From: Riptortus pedestris
Lineage: Eukaryota > Arthropoda > Insecta > Hemiptera > Alydidae
Assembly: GCA_019009955.1 (NCBI GenBank)
Contig: CM032231.1
Location: 40,760,001-40,824,000, forward strand
Reading direction: 5' to 3'
DNA length: 64,000 bases
The first letter of the stretch is position 1. Each line of letters opens with the position of its first letter. Shown piece after piece: positions 44,909 through 57,386 of the stretch. Both the position numbers and the translations under genes were made by a program. The notes under the pieces are model-generated. The model made no database searches and was not told the origin of the DNA. It was given only the letters and a program-made list of their open reading frames with translations.

Positions 44909-47476
44909 GAAAAAACGTATACATTGAATAAATTACACTAAATGTGGCAACAACATATAAATAGTACGTTAAGCAAAAGTTAATACCGCTCTTTATCCAT
45001 TAGTAGCTGTGTATTCATTCTTTCCTTTTTTCATGATTACTTTTCGCGTATAAAGTGTGTAACTCTTTTATAAATAAATAAAGGCAACTGAAATTGGAGA
45101 AGAAAAGTTAATTTGTGCTTTCAACCAGTAAATTGGTTTTGTCTTTGACTAAACACAAAGTGTCTTAATGGGCTGTAGGGTATTAATTATTGAAGTGAAG
45201 TTCGTTATATATTGTAATGCTCCATTCGAATATTCGAACCTTTGTCACCCCCCCCCCCAAAAAAAAAAAAAAAATTAAACAGTCCAGGGCAAACTCCCCG
45301 ATTTAATTAAATGACTGGACCTGTAAAAGAAAGTCCATAATACCTTTAAATAAAAAAAAGAGAGCCAAGGAAAGAAATCCAATATTAAAAAAATGACATC
45401 AAAGACGAGCCCGACGTGTAGGGAAAAAAGTTCTGCATGAACATGAATCAATCCGTTTCAGGTCACTGAAATACCTTATGGAACAATACCCAATTAACGG
45501 ATTCTAATTGGATTCTTTGTATTTGAAATTATTTGCTCAAAGCTTATTCTCAACCTCCAAATCGCTAGCATGTAACGTTGAATCCATAACCATTATAATA
45601 AGAAGATAAAAAAATAGTAAATATATAGCGTGAGTTAATGAGAAAAGTACGAAGTGGGTTTAAAGAGATTTATTGCGAACAGAATATGACGGAACGAAAA
45701 CAAGAACAAGATAAAGCAAAGAGTAAACAAGGTTAATAATTAAAAACATATGGTTTTAGAAAAACATTTAAATAAATAATGTAGGCAGGCGGTGGGGACG
45801 GCCACAAATAGATAGTTAAATATTTTTTTCATAGCGAAATGAGACTGCAATAGTGGACATCATGTTCTATAGAAATAATAACATTGACAGCTCCACCTCA
45901 ATATTTTCTCTTGAATTGTCCATTTTCAACCTCCCCGAACCCATTCTGATCTGTTTCTGCTTGTCTTCTGTCCTTATATACTTAGTTAAAAATAACTCAA
46001 ATCCCGTTGGCTTTAGAATATAAATATTTAACATTTGAAATTTTCGAATTGTCAGAGTGCCAGTAGAGAGAGTTTTAAACATGTAGGGTCATCTATGATA
46101 GGTCCCTATAAACGTGGAAAACTGAAATATTCTTACGCAAGTGAATAAAGGTTGCATATTGAAAAGGTTTAAATTGGTTCATTGGTGGTTGGAGTGCCTA
46201 TTTTTATTCACTAACTGAAAATAAGTCCTAAAGTGGTAGCTTTGATATTTACATTTCAATTCAAATCAGAACACAAATTACTTTATAAACTAAATAAATA
46301 ATATAAAATAACTAATAAATACAACAAATTTTTATTATTTTAAACTTTTAGTTACTTAAAAAAAATTAGCTTACGAACTACTATTGCTAGTACAGTTTAC
46401 AGTATTTTTGCTGCAAAAGCATGGTTTCATGGACACATTAACGAAATTCTATGAAGTATGTACTCTAGGGGAAAAAAAATAAGAAAAACCTTTTAAGCCT
46501 TTACAGTATACAGTACAGTATAATACTCATGATTTTCTAAACTGTTTATTATTTATTGAATTTACGAATAAAATATTAATTAACGCCCAATTAGAAGTGA
46601 AATGCGAAATTGGAAGTGTCACTTTTGAGGGATATATGTATCATTATGACACTTTCTTCTGTAAGGTGCGTGGATCAGTAACGAATTTTGATTCAGAGTT
46701 ATAAATCCCTTAACAAAGGTTGAGCAATGTAAATTTACATTGAATAAATTAATGTTTGAGCTTTGTAAAATGACGTTAGTTCGCTCGCCGTTAGGTTTAC
46801 CAGGAATATTGTTCAATTGGGTGGATGTTCCCTGCTCATAGTTCATTTCGAAAAATTTCAAACAAATAATTAATTTCACAAATTTAGCTGAACAATTAGC
46901 TTACACAAATAAAGTGTTTTGATAGGCACAAATGGGGCGCCAACAAAGGCGGAAAGTAATTCAGAACTTGAGTGGACGCTTCTGTAGAATGCGTGGGTTC
47001 AGGCGGTATTCAAAGAGCTAAATACAATAGCGGCAACAGGCTTTCACGTCAAGAGAACATAAAAATGGCATTTGATGGTGATACAGGGAATGAAAGAATT
47101 GCAAATTTGTAGTGTGCCTAAACTACTATTTACTATATTTTACTACTATGCAATTTTTTATTTATTTTCTATCCCATAGAATAAGGAATGAAAGGAAAAC
47201 TAATTCTCGTTTCAGTGGTTACATTTCGGTGGATTTGGCTAACCGCCAGAAAATTTAATCATATGTCATAGTTAATATGTCAGAACTGGATGAATATAAA
47301 CTTCAGAGATAAGATGAATCGTCTCCTAAATTGCTAAGAGAAAAACATATCAGCAAATGACTTCAGATGACGAGGGTGAAATTTCGATTACGGCCATACA
47401 CCTAAAGACTATAATTCTGAAAGTTTAGTGACGTATGGCTGATGTAAATTATAAGAATGTTTTAAATATAAAAAAA
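44909..47476. other. long spacer, nothing recognised
   Basis: AT-rich DNA; a C10A14 run near 45248. Open frames at 45867-46082 and 46619-46879 (minus) show no domain. No family member recognised. Confidence 0.4.
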
Positions 47477-48087
47477 GTCCGTCACGCAGGGGCTGTGTAA
47501 ACTAAGCAGATTTCCCACGTGGAGTTAGTTATACAATAGAGAAATCTCCACACGAGAGCCGAAAATGTTACAGAAACAGCCGAACTAGCTTTTGGCGGGA
47601 ACTTATAGAAGCGACCATAGCTCGTCCATTACACTTAATAATAATGCAAATGTCTCAGTTAATATTCAAGCTAGAAAATAAATGTATATCACAATATTTA
47701 TAGCAAATTTAATTTGCAATAAGATTAGTTCTACACAATTTTTCGATTCGACGTATAGTAACGGAGATATTTCGAATTTTCGAAATTCCCCTCTCTAAAC
47801 CCCACCCCCTCCTACTGTTCCGCCTTCAACCGTTAACGAACTTGATCTTTATTTTACATAAATCGATTAATAGCGAGTTTGGTGACGATTAAACAAAAAT
47901 TTCGACCGCTAGATAGGTAATAGACAAATATATAAATAAATAAAAAAAAATAAATATATATATATATTATTCTTAATGGACCTCATTTTCGTCATCTCCT
48001 GGATAGGATCGATGGACATTTGAAGATTTTTTTGAAAATCACGTCGTAAGTACCTCAATAGCTGATTTCCCCTAAGGGAAATCCGCT
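47477..48087 (-). mobile_element. TA-core element, full length, minus strand
   Basis: Starts GTCCGTCACGCAGGGGCTGTGT, contains the complete right block, a mixed TAAATA/TA core (about 47927-47965), left block, and ends CCCCTAAGGGAAATCCGCT. Confidence 0.87.
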
Positions 48088-48165
48088 AAAACAAGTGAGA
48101 CCATTACAAGGATCAGTTAAGAAAGAAAGTTGTATGAAAACGTACTTAATCTTGTGAACGAAAAA

Positions 48166-48274
48166 GTCCGTCATGCACGGGATACGTAAACTAAGCAAGA
48201 TTCGTAACTACTGGAATGGCACACTACTGGAACAATTTCATGGAAATAAGACACATTTTCACAATGGTATCCCT

Positions 48275-48310
<36 letters not shown>
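48166..48310 (-). mobile_element. solo TA-core 3' terminus followed by a TA array
   Basis: GTCCGTCATGCACGGGATACGT, AAACTAAGCAAGATTCG at 48166-48203; a TA array follows at about 48277-48310 after about 70 unrelated bases. Confidence 0.65.
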
Positions 48311-48324
<14 letters not shown>

Positions 48325-49256
48325 CATATCCCATCCTAACCCTTCTCACAAGAATGGATCTAAACTTCATCACAACGGCTAAACTCATATTGACCTGTTG
48401 CTTTTAATGAAAAAAAATATTTACGTTTGAGAAATAATATTTCCCGAATTTAAAGGGAGGTGAATTATATTTGTAGAGTTTATTGATTCAACCCGTAAAA
48501 GTTTCTTCGTTAAATGAATAAAAAACTTCTTTGGACATAGAGCGATATGTATTGAAGCTCAAATAGTTATTTTGCATGAAAATAATATTTCTCGAGTTAA
48601 TTTTTTCCCTTCATTTTCCTTCCAGTAACTTACATTTTATAAGTTCTGGCCCACTAACATAACAGAATTTTAGGGTTTTATGTGGAACGTTGCACTGATA
48701 AAATTCTACTTCGTTCATATTTACGTATTTTCATTTTTTCTGTACATCCCCTTTCGGGGAAATGTATGAAAATGAGTTTTCTCTCCATTCTTCATGAGAT
48801 GTAAAGAAATTGATGAGCTTTCTGGCATTTATAGTCAGAACCAATTCATACCTTTGAACAGTAACTAGCTTTCCATCTTCCTTTAATTATGTATGGATGG
48901 CTTTTGATTTATGGCTAAAATAATTTCAAATTTTGATGATACTGAAAGGTGAAGCTTCATTTCTAGTTGTTTTTATTAACACTTGGAAAGTCACGCCTCC
49001 TCAGGCAAAAAAAGTCACATGCAGTTTGTGAGATGCCACATTTACTGGCCAAAATTGCGTGTGCAAGATTGCTTTAAATATTATATATGAAAGGCAAAAC
49101 TAATAAATCAATATTATATAATCTATTGCTTAATAGATAATAAAATGTTGATTTAGAAATGTGTGAATATTATTATTGAATTAAGTTTTGAATAGATGTG
49201 TCAAAATGTAAACCGTCTTAATTCTTTATGAATAATATTGCTATAATTATATTGTT
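48311..49256. other. spacer, nothing recognised
   Basis: No gene or repeat family recognised. Confidence 0.35.
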
Positions 49257-49296
49257 ATTGTTATTTATCAACGCCCACTTTGTACAACTATGGCTG

Positions 49297-49297
<1 letters not shown>
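49257..49297 (-). mobile_element. SINE family S1, 3' tip joined to a TA array
   Basis: ATTTATCAACGCCCACTTTG then TACAACTATGGCTGA: the SINE's last about 40 bp, breaking off exactly at the TA array of the next element. Confidence 0.75.
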
Positions 49298-49298
<1 letters not shown>

Positions 49299-49351
<53 letters not shown>

Positions 49352-50015
49352 TTGTCTGTTACCGCTCTAGCGGTCGCAATTTTTGTTTAATCGTTACCAA
49401 ACTTGATATTTAGTCGTTTTATGTAAAACGAAAGATCATGTTCGTTAACGGCTGAAATCGGACCAGTAGGAGGGGGGGGTTTAGAGGGAAGGATCTTCGA
49501 AAATTCGAAATATCTCCGTTAATATGCATCGGATCGAAATATTGAATAAAATCAATCTTATTGAAAATTAAATTTATTAAATTTATATAAATATTGTTAT
49601 ATACATTTATTCTCTATCTTGAATATTAACCGAGATATTTGCATTTTTATGAAGCCTATGGAACATGTGGTGCAGGGGAATGTTCGGATTAGTTCGGCCG
49701 TTTCCGTTAACTGTTCGGGTCAGGTGGAAGCTTCTTCTAACCTTACCTGTCGTTTCTAACCTTACCTTACCTTCCTTACTTCGTGAGATTTATGCAAATA
49801 CGTTCTGTTCATCCACCCCACCTGCTTTAGTTCTTGGACTACTAAAATTTGAGTTATTAAAATATATTATTCTTACAATTCAGAATCCGTTTCAGTTGAG
49901 AGTTTATTTTAACTAACTGATAGATTTCTCATTGTCGTTTGTATTTAATCACGGTGGTTTTGTGTTACCAGTATGCAGATTTCTCTATTGTAATACTTCA
50001 CGTGGGAAATCTGCT
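49299..50015 (+). mobile_element. TA-core element, right half, subfamily C
   Basis: Begins with the TA array (49299-49342), then GTCTGTTACCGCTCTAGCGG and the right block. The 3' region shares AATTTGAGTTATTA and GATTTCTCATTGTCGTTTG with the minus copy at 52.0 kb. It stops at GGGAAATCTGCTTAG, where a T run and a LINE tail replace the 3' hairpin. Confidence 0.8.
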
Positions 50016-50255
50016 TAGTTTTTTTTTTTTTTGAATTTAATGTTTTGTTATTGTTTATTTTTTTTATTTGCCGATTCGTGTTTTTTTTGCCTCTTTGGTT
50101 GCATTTTATTATTAGTTGCGTTTTGTTATTTGGTTACGTTCTGTTATTTAGATACGTTTTATTATTTGGTTGCGTTCTTATATTGTTCTGTTCTAGTTTT
50201 TTTTTATGAGCAATATCGTCTCGAAGCGAACGCTCCACAATTAATAAATAAATAA
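50016..50255 (+). mobile_element. LINE 3' tail inserted at the element end
   Basis: T-rich sequence with about 18-bp imperfect repeats (GGTTGCGTTTTGTTATTT, several copies at 50095-50185). It ends with stem GAGC (50208-50211)/GCTC (50232-50235) and AATTAATAAATAAATAA, like the LINE ends at 33.7 and 44.7 kb. Confidence 0.6.
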
Positions 50256-52030
50256 TATATTTATTGTTAGTGTTTTAACAACTTTTAAAGGCAATGTCGA
50301 GAATAGCTTATTTTCTTCCAAGACCGACATTCTAGACAACTAGAATTAATAAAACCTTTTTTTTTATGTCCAAGTAATTACATTTTTTTTTCTACCCTAA
50401 CTTTGTTGTTATTTTAATGGCTGTGATTTCGATGTTTTTTTTTGTTTTTTTCTCGTAATGAGCTTTAAGTCTAATGCTGTCATTTAATAGTTAATTAGAG
50501 ATGTAGCCCATAAGTTGTATAGTGTAATTGCTAATAACAGAATAATTCTTCTTGGTGTTTATTTAAATAGCTTGGTTGGAAATTTACTCTGTCTTAATGA
50601 GTTGAAATGGTCTCTGTGGTACCTGCGAGTAGGTTTAAGGCATACGACCGAGACCCCCCCCCTTACCTAAAAAAATGAAGAAAAAAGAGGGGGTTGAAAA
50701 ATATAAAGTTAAAAAAAAAATAAAAAAAAGAGGGGTTGAAAAATATAAAGTTATAAAAAAAATGTATATATATATATATATATATATATATGCATATTTA
50801 TATATAATAAAAGTCGGCCAGCGTGCCGTGTCCCTGGGACTTCCCATGACTGGTGAACTCAAATACGGTCTGAAGAGTGTTGGACAGTGACAACACAGGC
50901 AGTGTGGGTTTTTTTGCCCAAAATCAAACAAACAAACAAGTAATTACAGTCCGTTTTCTCCCAATCCTAATAGACTCTTAATTTCCTAAGCAGTTCTTCC
51001 TCCACATATCAAGCCAGCAGTATCAATTTATAGCCATATTGAACTTAGATTTAACAACGATGCATAGGAAATAAATAGCACAGTGCCCATAGTAATTTAA
51101 ACGAATATGTCATTTCCTCCATAGCCGCATTTATTAACAATAAACTTGACTTTTAATAGTAATGAACTATAGAAATAATTAAAATAAATGAACTGATCAA
51201 GTGGGGAATGCATGAGTTTTATATATGACGGTGAAGATCAGGAAAGGAGCCAAGAAACAGATTACAAAGGGAAAATCATTTAAGGCAATCCATTAACGAA
51301 GGGTAGATTCTGCCTTTCTCCTTTCTCCTACCCAATTATCGGCTTTCCTTGAGCTTCAACTTAATTTATGACTTTAGCCATACAAAAGGAATTGAGATCT
51401 TCCTCAGAGAAAAGATAATTGTAAATTCATTGGATCTCTGATTTATTACACCTATCGACTTATTCGGCTTTGTATTCAAGAGTATCTAACCAGGTACAGC
51501 AAAATTTAAATAAGGTCTTATTTTGTGTTATTAAAGTAACTAGAAATGTGAGTATTTATAGCTGAAAAAAGTGTGTATGAACTGAGAGGAAAAAAATTCT
51601 GCGATCACTACATGTCACTAGAGTACTAGAAAAAAATAGCATAATAATTGGAATGACTATAAAAACAGCCAAGATCATTATGTATAAAATAAAACATAAA
51701 TCAGGTGAAAATCACACAAAATTAAGGAATACAAGGGAGTTCTACTCCTTGTAAGATGGAACTTAAATATGGACCAATTAAAAACTTCATAACAATTTAT
51801 AAATATTCGTTACAAAACTCCGTAATGCTAACATCCCTTAAGTTTTCTGCAGCTAAATAACATTAAAATAAATCATCAAACGAAATAAATTCAATACTAC
51901 TCATTACGTCCTCAATGAAAGTATGAGACATACCCAGCAAATATCATCAATTAATAGAGCAGAATATAGTACTTAGTTTAAGACAAAATGTTTTTTATTT
52001 AAAATTCCGTCCGGGGGTTAAAGTTTCGTA
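50256..52030. other. spacer with short tandem repeats
   Basis: An approximately 40-bp unit with GGTTGAAAAATATAAAGTTA is present twice at 50681-50757, followed by a TA array (about 50764-50790). Nothing else recognised. Confidence 0.4.
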
Positions 52031-52791
52031 AAAGGGCTGCGTAAACTAAGCAGATTTCCCATGTGAAGTTTTACAATAGAGAAATCTGCGTGCTGGAAAC
52101 AAAACGCCACCGTGATTAAATCAAACAGTAATGAGAAATCTTTCAGTCAATTAAAATAAACTCCCAACTGAAACGGATTCTGAATTGTAAGAATAATATA
52201 TTTTAATAACTCAAATTTTAGTAGTCCAAGAACTAAAGCAGGTGGGGCGGATGAACAGAACGTATTTGCATAAATCTCACAAATTAACGAAGGTAAGGTG
52301 AGGTTAGAAAAGACAGGTAAGGTTAGAAGAAGCTTCCACCCCAGCCGAACAGTTATGGAAACGGCCGACCTAATCCCAGCTATACCCGACCACAGACTTC
52401 ATAAACATGCAAATATCTCGGTTCATATTCAAGATAAATGTGTATACCAATATTTATAGTAAATTTAATTTGCAATAAGATTGGTTCTATACAATTTTTC
52501 GATCCGATGAATAATAACGGAGATATTTTGAATTTTCGAAACCCCCCCCCTCTAAACCCCCCTCCCTCTAGTCCGATTTCAGCCATTAACGGACTTTTAA
52601 ATAAATCTGTCTTTTTAAATAAAATGACTAAATATACAGTTTCATAACGATCAAACAAAAATAGCAACCGCTAGAGCGTTAACAGCCAAATATATATATA
52701 ATTTTGAACGGACCTCATTTTCGTCATCTTCTGGGTAGGATCGTTGGACATTTGAAGAAGTTTTTCGAAAATCGCGTCATGAGTACGACCT
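52031..52791 (-). mobile_element. TA-core element, subfamily C, minus strand
   Basis: Terminal block GGGCTGCGTAAACTAAGCAG and ATTTCCC, a stem-forming GCAGATTTC...GAAATCTGC pair, subfamily C region (CCAAGAACTAAAGCAGGTGG), right block, very short TA core, left block to CATGAGTACGACC. The GTCCGTC end and the palindrome are missing. Confidence 0.82.
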
Positions 52792-53200
52792 AAAAAAGTG
52801 TCTGAATAGCTTCCTCTTCACATCAACATATAAATGGCCATTTATTCATTGCAGGGATAGGCTAAACCAACAATACCACAGTGTTTTCAAGAAGGGTATC
52901 TAGGCGAGGCAAGGCTCTACAATAAACACCCTTATTTCTGTTCACCATTACTTAAAAGTTGTTAATAAAAAGTCTCTTCTGCTCTTGGCAATACGCAAAA
53001 TATGAGTTCAACAGATAATTCTATAATAGTCCTTGCACGAAAATGACTGTAAAATTAGCGAAAGTAAAACCAAAAAAAAAAATTCTTCATAATCACAGAA
53101 GAAATTTAAAAAAATAAAAATCAGACTCGATTGATTTTTGCTATGACATTTATATTCTTTTTTTTTTTTTTAAGTTCCTCGACTAGTCGGTAAACGTTAC

Positions 53201-53775
53201 TATAGGGTGTTTTTTTTAAAGGTATAGAACTTTAAATTGCAATAAAACAACGATGGATTATTCGATTGACAAGATTTTTTTTTTATTCGCAAGATAATCT
53301 TGTGGCATTACATTTTAAATATGATTTCTGGCATATGACCGCCACGGCTGGCTCGGATGTAATCCAATCTGGAAGTCCAATTTTCGATGACTTTTTCCAA
53401 CATTTGTGACCGTATATCGGCAATAACACGGCGAATGTTGTCTTCCAAATGGTCAAGCGTTTGTGGCTTATCGGCATAGACCAATGACTTTACATAGCCC
53501 CACAGAATGTAGTCTAGCAGTTGTGTGTTAAATCACAAGATCTTGGCGGCCAATTCACCGGTCCAAAACGTGAAATTAGGCGGTCACCAAACGTGTCTTT
53601 CAATAAATCGATTGTGGCACGAGCTGTGTGACATGTTGCGCCGTATATGTATAATATTTAAAATGTAATGCCACAAGATTATCTTTTGAATAAAAAAAAA
53701 TTCTTGTCAATCGAATAATCCGTCGTTGTTTTATTGCAATTTAAAGTTCTATACCTCTAAAAAAAACACCCTGTA
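53201..53775 (-). mobile_element. fold-back Tc1/mariner-type derivative
   Basis: The outer ends TATAGGGTGTTTTTT and, reversed from the right, TACAGGGTGTTTTTT are part of inverted arms of about 115 bp (left 53201-53318, right 53657-53775) that agree almost throughout and include ATTGCAATAAAACAACG and TTATTCGATTGACAAGA. TA lies at both outer edges. The right arm repeats, inverted, the very 3' end of the transposase gene that sits inside the left half, so the element is a fold-back form. Confidence 0.85.
53283..53640 (-). pseudogene. transposase C-terminal fragment, frameshifted
   Basis: The minus strand encodes, from about 53640, GATCHTARATIDLLK, then GPVNWPPRSCDLT and, after a small indel, GYVKSLVYADKPQTLDHLE, followed by MLEKVIENWTSRLDYIRAS and HMPEIIFKM. 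This is the second-aspartate to C-terminus portion of a mariner-related transposase family common in arthropods, in which CDLTPLDYFLWG carries the last acidic residue; the LDYxLWG part lies in a different frame here. The N-terminal half with the helix-turn-helix and first aspartate is gone. Confidence 0.85.
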
Positions 53776-54705
53776 GTATATTAATATGTTTGGGAATTAC
53801 ATGGAACAGAACTTCGAATAAACATTGTAATTCCTGTCCTCATTATACACGTTGTTATAATTATTCATAAGTTAATTTGTTTCACGTTAATGTTTTCTTC
53901 GTTTACTCAGCATCTGATTGACAGGCATTCCTGTACAACACGTTTCATGTTAAAACCCCCCAAATGTTTCTGCCCAATTGTTTCTGTACTTGACAACTGT
54001 AATGTGCAATTATGTGAAATTACACCGTCTATAACTATTAAATAAATCAATTTTTTAGAGAAGCTGTCATTGTATTAATAATGATTTTCTATAATTTTTT
54101 TTAAAGGAAACAAAAATTCAAATTTCAGTATTTCATTTTAGAGATATTAATAAAAGACGAAAGATGACTAGAATTTATATTGGAAATTCTCTCGTTTTGC
54201 CTTCTCGGAAGGGATATTAGAGGAAATGGAATTCAAATGTGTGCTTCTACCAACTCAATAGGTGTTTTATTTATTCATTAGTTACAATGAAAGCAATTAT
54301 TTATTTATCTATTAGAGCTTCACAACGACGTTTGTTGACAGCATTTAACATGCATGCTTAAACAGAACTGTAATCACAATGGCCTTAATGAAATTAGTGT
54401 ATATTGTTTCCAATTAGTTGTCATAATTAAAATAAGTTTTCAAATAAATATGGCATAAAATCCATTAATTATCTAAATTGGTTACAAATATGAAAATACA
54501 CATTTATTCTGTTTCTGTTAAATATTTCGGAAACAGTATCAATTATGATACAAATCAGCCCCTTTAGCTTACTTTCAATAAAAAAAGTCACTCTGGTTGT
54601 ACAGCGAGCTTAAATAGCACATTTAGGTTTTCATCCAGTCTGTTTTATTTGTTAAACACGCAACGCCATCGATGAAAATACAACTTTCAATGTACGTACA
54701 TTTTT
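53776..54705. other. spacer, nothing recognised
   Basis: No gene or repeat family recognised. Confidence 0.35.
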
Positions 54706-54823
54706 AGCAGATTTCCCTTAAGGAAAATCAGCTATTGAGGTCGTACTCATGACGCGATTTTCAAAAATTTTCTTCAAATGTCCATCGATCCTACCCAGGA
54801 GATGACGAAAATGAGGTCCGTTC

Positions 54824-54899
<76 letters not shown>

Positions 54900-55337
54900 C
54901 TGTTAACGCTCTAGCGGTCGGAATTTTTATTTGATCGTTACCAAACTCAGTATTTAAACGTATTTTATGCAAAAAGACAGATTAAGTTCGTTACTGGCTG
55001 AAATCGGACCAGTGGGAGGGGGGGTTTAGAGGGGGGATTTTCGAAAATTCGAAATATCTCCGTTACCATACGTCGGATCACAAAAGTGTATAGAACCAAT
55101 CTTATTGTAAATTAAAGTTACTATAAATATTGTTCTATACATTTATTCTCTATCTTGAATATTAACCGAGATATTGGCATGTTTATTAAATTTGGGCCGA
55201 TAACATATGACGGAATTTCACTCCTAAAGCTAGTTCGGCCCTTTGCCGTAACTGTTCGTCTCTCGTATGGAGATTTCTCTATTGTATAACTTCACGTGGG
55301 AAATCTGCTTAGTTTACGCAGCCCCTGCGTGACGGAA
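54706..55337 (+). mobile_element. TA-core element, full length (tandem pair, first)
   Basis: AGCAGATTTCCC after TTTTT, palindrome with one change, TA array (about 54830-54895), right block and GCCCCTGCGTGACGGA end before ATTTTTTT. Confidence 0.9.
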
Positions 55338-55637
55338 TTTTTTTGTTCATGCTATCCAAGATCTTTAACTGTAAAACTAAATATGAAGTGTAACAATGAT
55401 CTCATCTGGTCAAGTAGAATGGTGGTTTGGAGAAGGAGTGAAATCCAAAATTATGTATGTATCCGTAATTGTATGTAGCTATTGAAAAATGGTATATCCA
55501 ATTTGGTACTACAATTGTTCCCTTACACACTTTTCTGAGATTCAACTATTAGTAGAATTACATGTATTTTTCAACCTTAGTTAACGCCCATTTCTAATTG
55601 TACAATCTATTAAAGCACGTGAATCGGTAAAAATTTT
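55338..55637. repeat. flank duplicated with the TA-core pair, copy 1
   Basis: About 300 bp (ACTAAATATGAAGTG, GAAATCCAAAATTATGTATG, CAACCTTAGTTAACGCCCAT) repeated after the second element at 56254-56560. Confidence 0.85.
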
Positions 55638-55751
55638 AGTAGATTTCCCCTTTAAGGGAAATCAGCTATTGAGGTCGTACTCATGACGGGATTTCTTCAA
55701 ATGTCCATCGATCCTACCCAGGAGATGACGAAAATGAGTTCCTTTCAAAAT

Positions 55752-55818
<67 letters not shown>

Positions 55819-56253
55819 CTGTTAACGCTCTAGCGGTCACAATTTAGGTTTGATCGTTTCCAAACTCCACATTTAAACGTTTTATGTAAAAATACAGATC
55901 ATGTTCGTTAATAGCTGAAATCGGACCAGTGGGAGGGGGGGTTTAGAGGGGGGATTTTCAAAAATTCGAAATATCTCCGTTTTCATACGTTGGATCAAAC
56001 AATTGTAAAGACCCAATCTTATTGCAAATTAAATTTACTATAAATATTGTTCTATACATTTATTCTCTCTCTTGAATATTAACCGAGATATTTGCATTTT
56101 TATGAAATGTGGGCGGTAACGCACGAGTGAGTTTCCCGCCAAAAGCTAGATCGGTCGTTTCCACAACTGCTCGGCTCTAGTATGGATATTTCTCTTATTG
56201 TATAACTTCACGAGGGAAATCTGCTTAGTTTGCGCAGCCCCTTCGTGACTGAC
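55638..56253 (+). mobile_element. TA-core element, full length (tandem pair, second)
   Basis: AGTAGATTTCCCCTTTAAGGG start, TA array (about 55750-55812), right block, and the end CAGCCCCTTCGTGACTGAC before TTTTTTT. Confidence 0.9.
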
Positions 56254-56560
56254 TTTTTTTGTTAATGCTATCGTCGATCTTCAACTTTAAAACTAAATAT
56301 GAAGTGCAACAAACCAGCATCTGGTCAGGTGGAATGATGGTTTGGGGATGGAGTGAAATCCAAAATCATGTATGTATCCGTAATTATATGTAATATTGAA
56401 AAATGGTATATCCAGCTTATTAGAAATGTTAAGTACTACAATTGTTCTGTTACACACTTTCCTCTGATTCAATTACTAACAGAGTTATTTGTATTTTTCA
56501 ACCTTAGTTAACGCCCATTCCTACTTGTGCAATCTTCTATTAAAGCAAGTGAATCAGTAA
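56254..56560. repeat. flank duplicated with the TA-core pair, copy 2
   Basis: Second copy of the 55338-55637 flank with scattered changes and a small insertion. A short reading, GGMMVWGWSE, recalls the GG-x-VMVWG motif of Tc1-type transposases, too short to assign. Confidence 0.85.
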
Positions 56561-56619
56561 ACTTTTTATGTACTTACTTATGTCAAGCCCAAAACTAGTC
56601 CATTTGGGTACAGGTAGTA

Positions 56620-56830
56620 GTAAATATTGTTATATACATTTATTCTCTATCTTGAATATTAACCGAGATATTTGCATTTTTATTAAATCTGGGCGGCTAA
56701 CGGAGGAGTGACTTTCCAGCCAAAAGCTAGTTCAGCCGTTTCCTTGACTGCTCGGCTCTCGTGAAATTTCTCTATTGTAAAACTTCGCGTGGGAAATCTG
56801 CTTAGCTTACGCAGCCCCCTCGTGGCGAAC
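56620..56830 (+). mobile_element. TA-core element, 3' third
   Basis: Starts at TAAATATTGTTATATACATT, ends GCAGCCCCCTCGTGGCGAAC before TTTTA. Confidence 0.8.
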
Positions 56831-57169
56831 TTTTATCATTATATTGGTGTTCAGTTTCGCAAAACTAATATAATCAGACATAAATAATTTATTAATTTTA
56901 GATTCGTAAAAAAAAAATAAAAAATAAGGTGTTTCTCTGAAGAAGTCCTGGGAAGAAATCTCAGCTAATCGTCATAAAGAAAGAAGTAGCTAAAGAGACT
57001 TCTTTTTCTCCAGTTCTTTTTTGTTGGCTGATTTGATTTTTCTTGAAACGAATAAGTACATGCAGATGGAGGCTCAAGTAGTTATATTCCTATTAGTGAC
57101 AACGATAAACCATCAGCCCAATATTTATTAAGCCTAGAAATCAAAAACATAAGTTTATCAACGAATTCA

Positions 57170-57374
57170 TAAAGCGTTGGCTTTAATTTCACATGGTAAA
57201 CCTAGAGTGGCGAGTTCGATTCTCGCCTGAGCAAATAGAAATTAATTTGGTGGCGAACCCATTAAATAAAGTCCTTAGTCCTACCCTGGCTAGAAAAGGG
57301 GGTTGGGGTAACCTGCAGACAACCCGTACCAATTAGCCATAAATACATAAAGTGGACATTAATAAATAAATAAG
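57170..57374 (+). mobile_element. SINE family S1, 5'-truncated with 12-bp duplication
   Basis: Starts inside the head (TAAAGCGTTGGCTTTAATTTC), keeps GGCGAGTTCGATTCTCGCC and the body and ends AATAAATAAATAAG. Perfect duplication TCAACGAATTCA at 57158-57169 and 57375-57386 shows it was already truncated on insertion. Confidence 0.92.
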
Positions 57375-57386
57375 TCAACGAATTCA

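Noticed and set aside
53900..53935. GTTTACTCAGCATCTGATTGACAGGC as a TA-core 3' end
   Set aside because: The hairpin is not formed and the identity is too low to separate from chance.
56254..56400. Tc1-type transposase fragment (GGMMVWGWSE)
   Set aside because: A single 10-residue likeness in a duplicated flank without surrounding transposase motifs.
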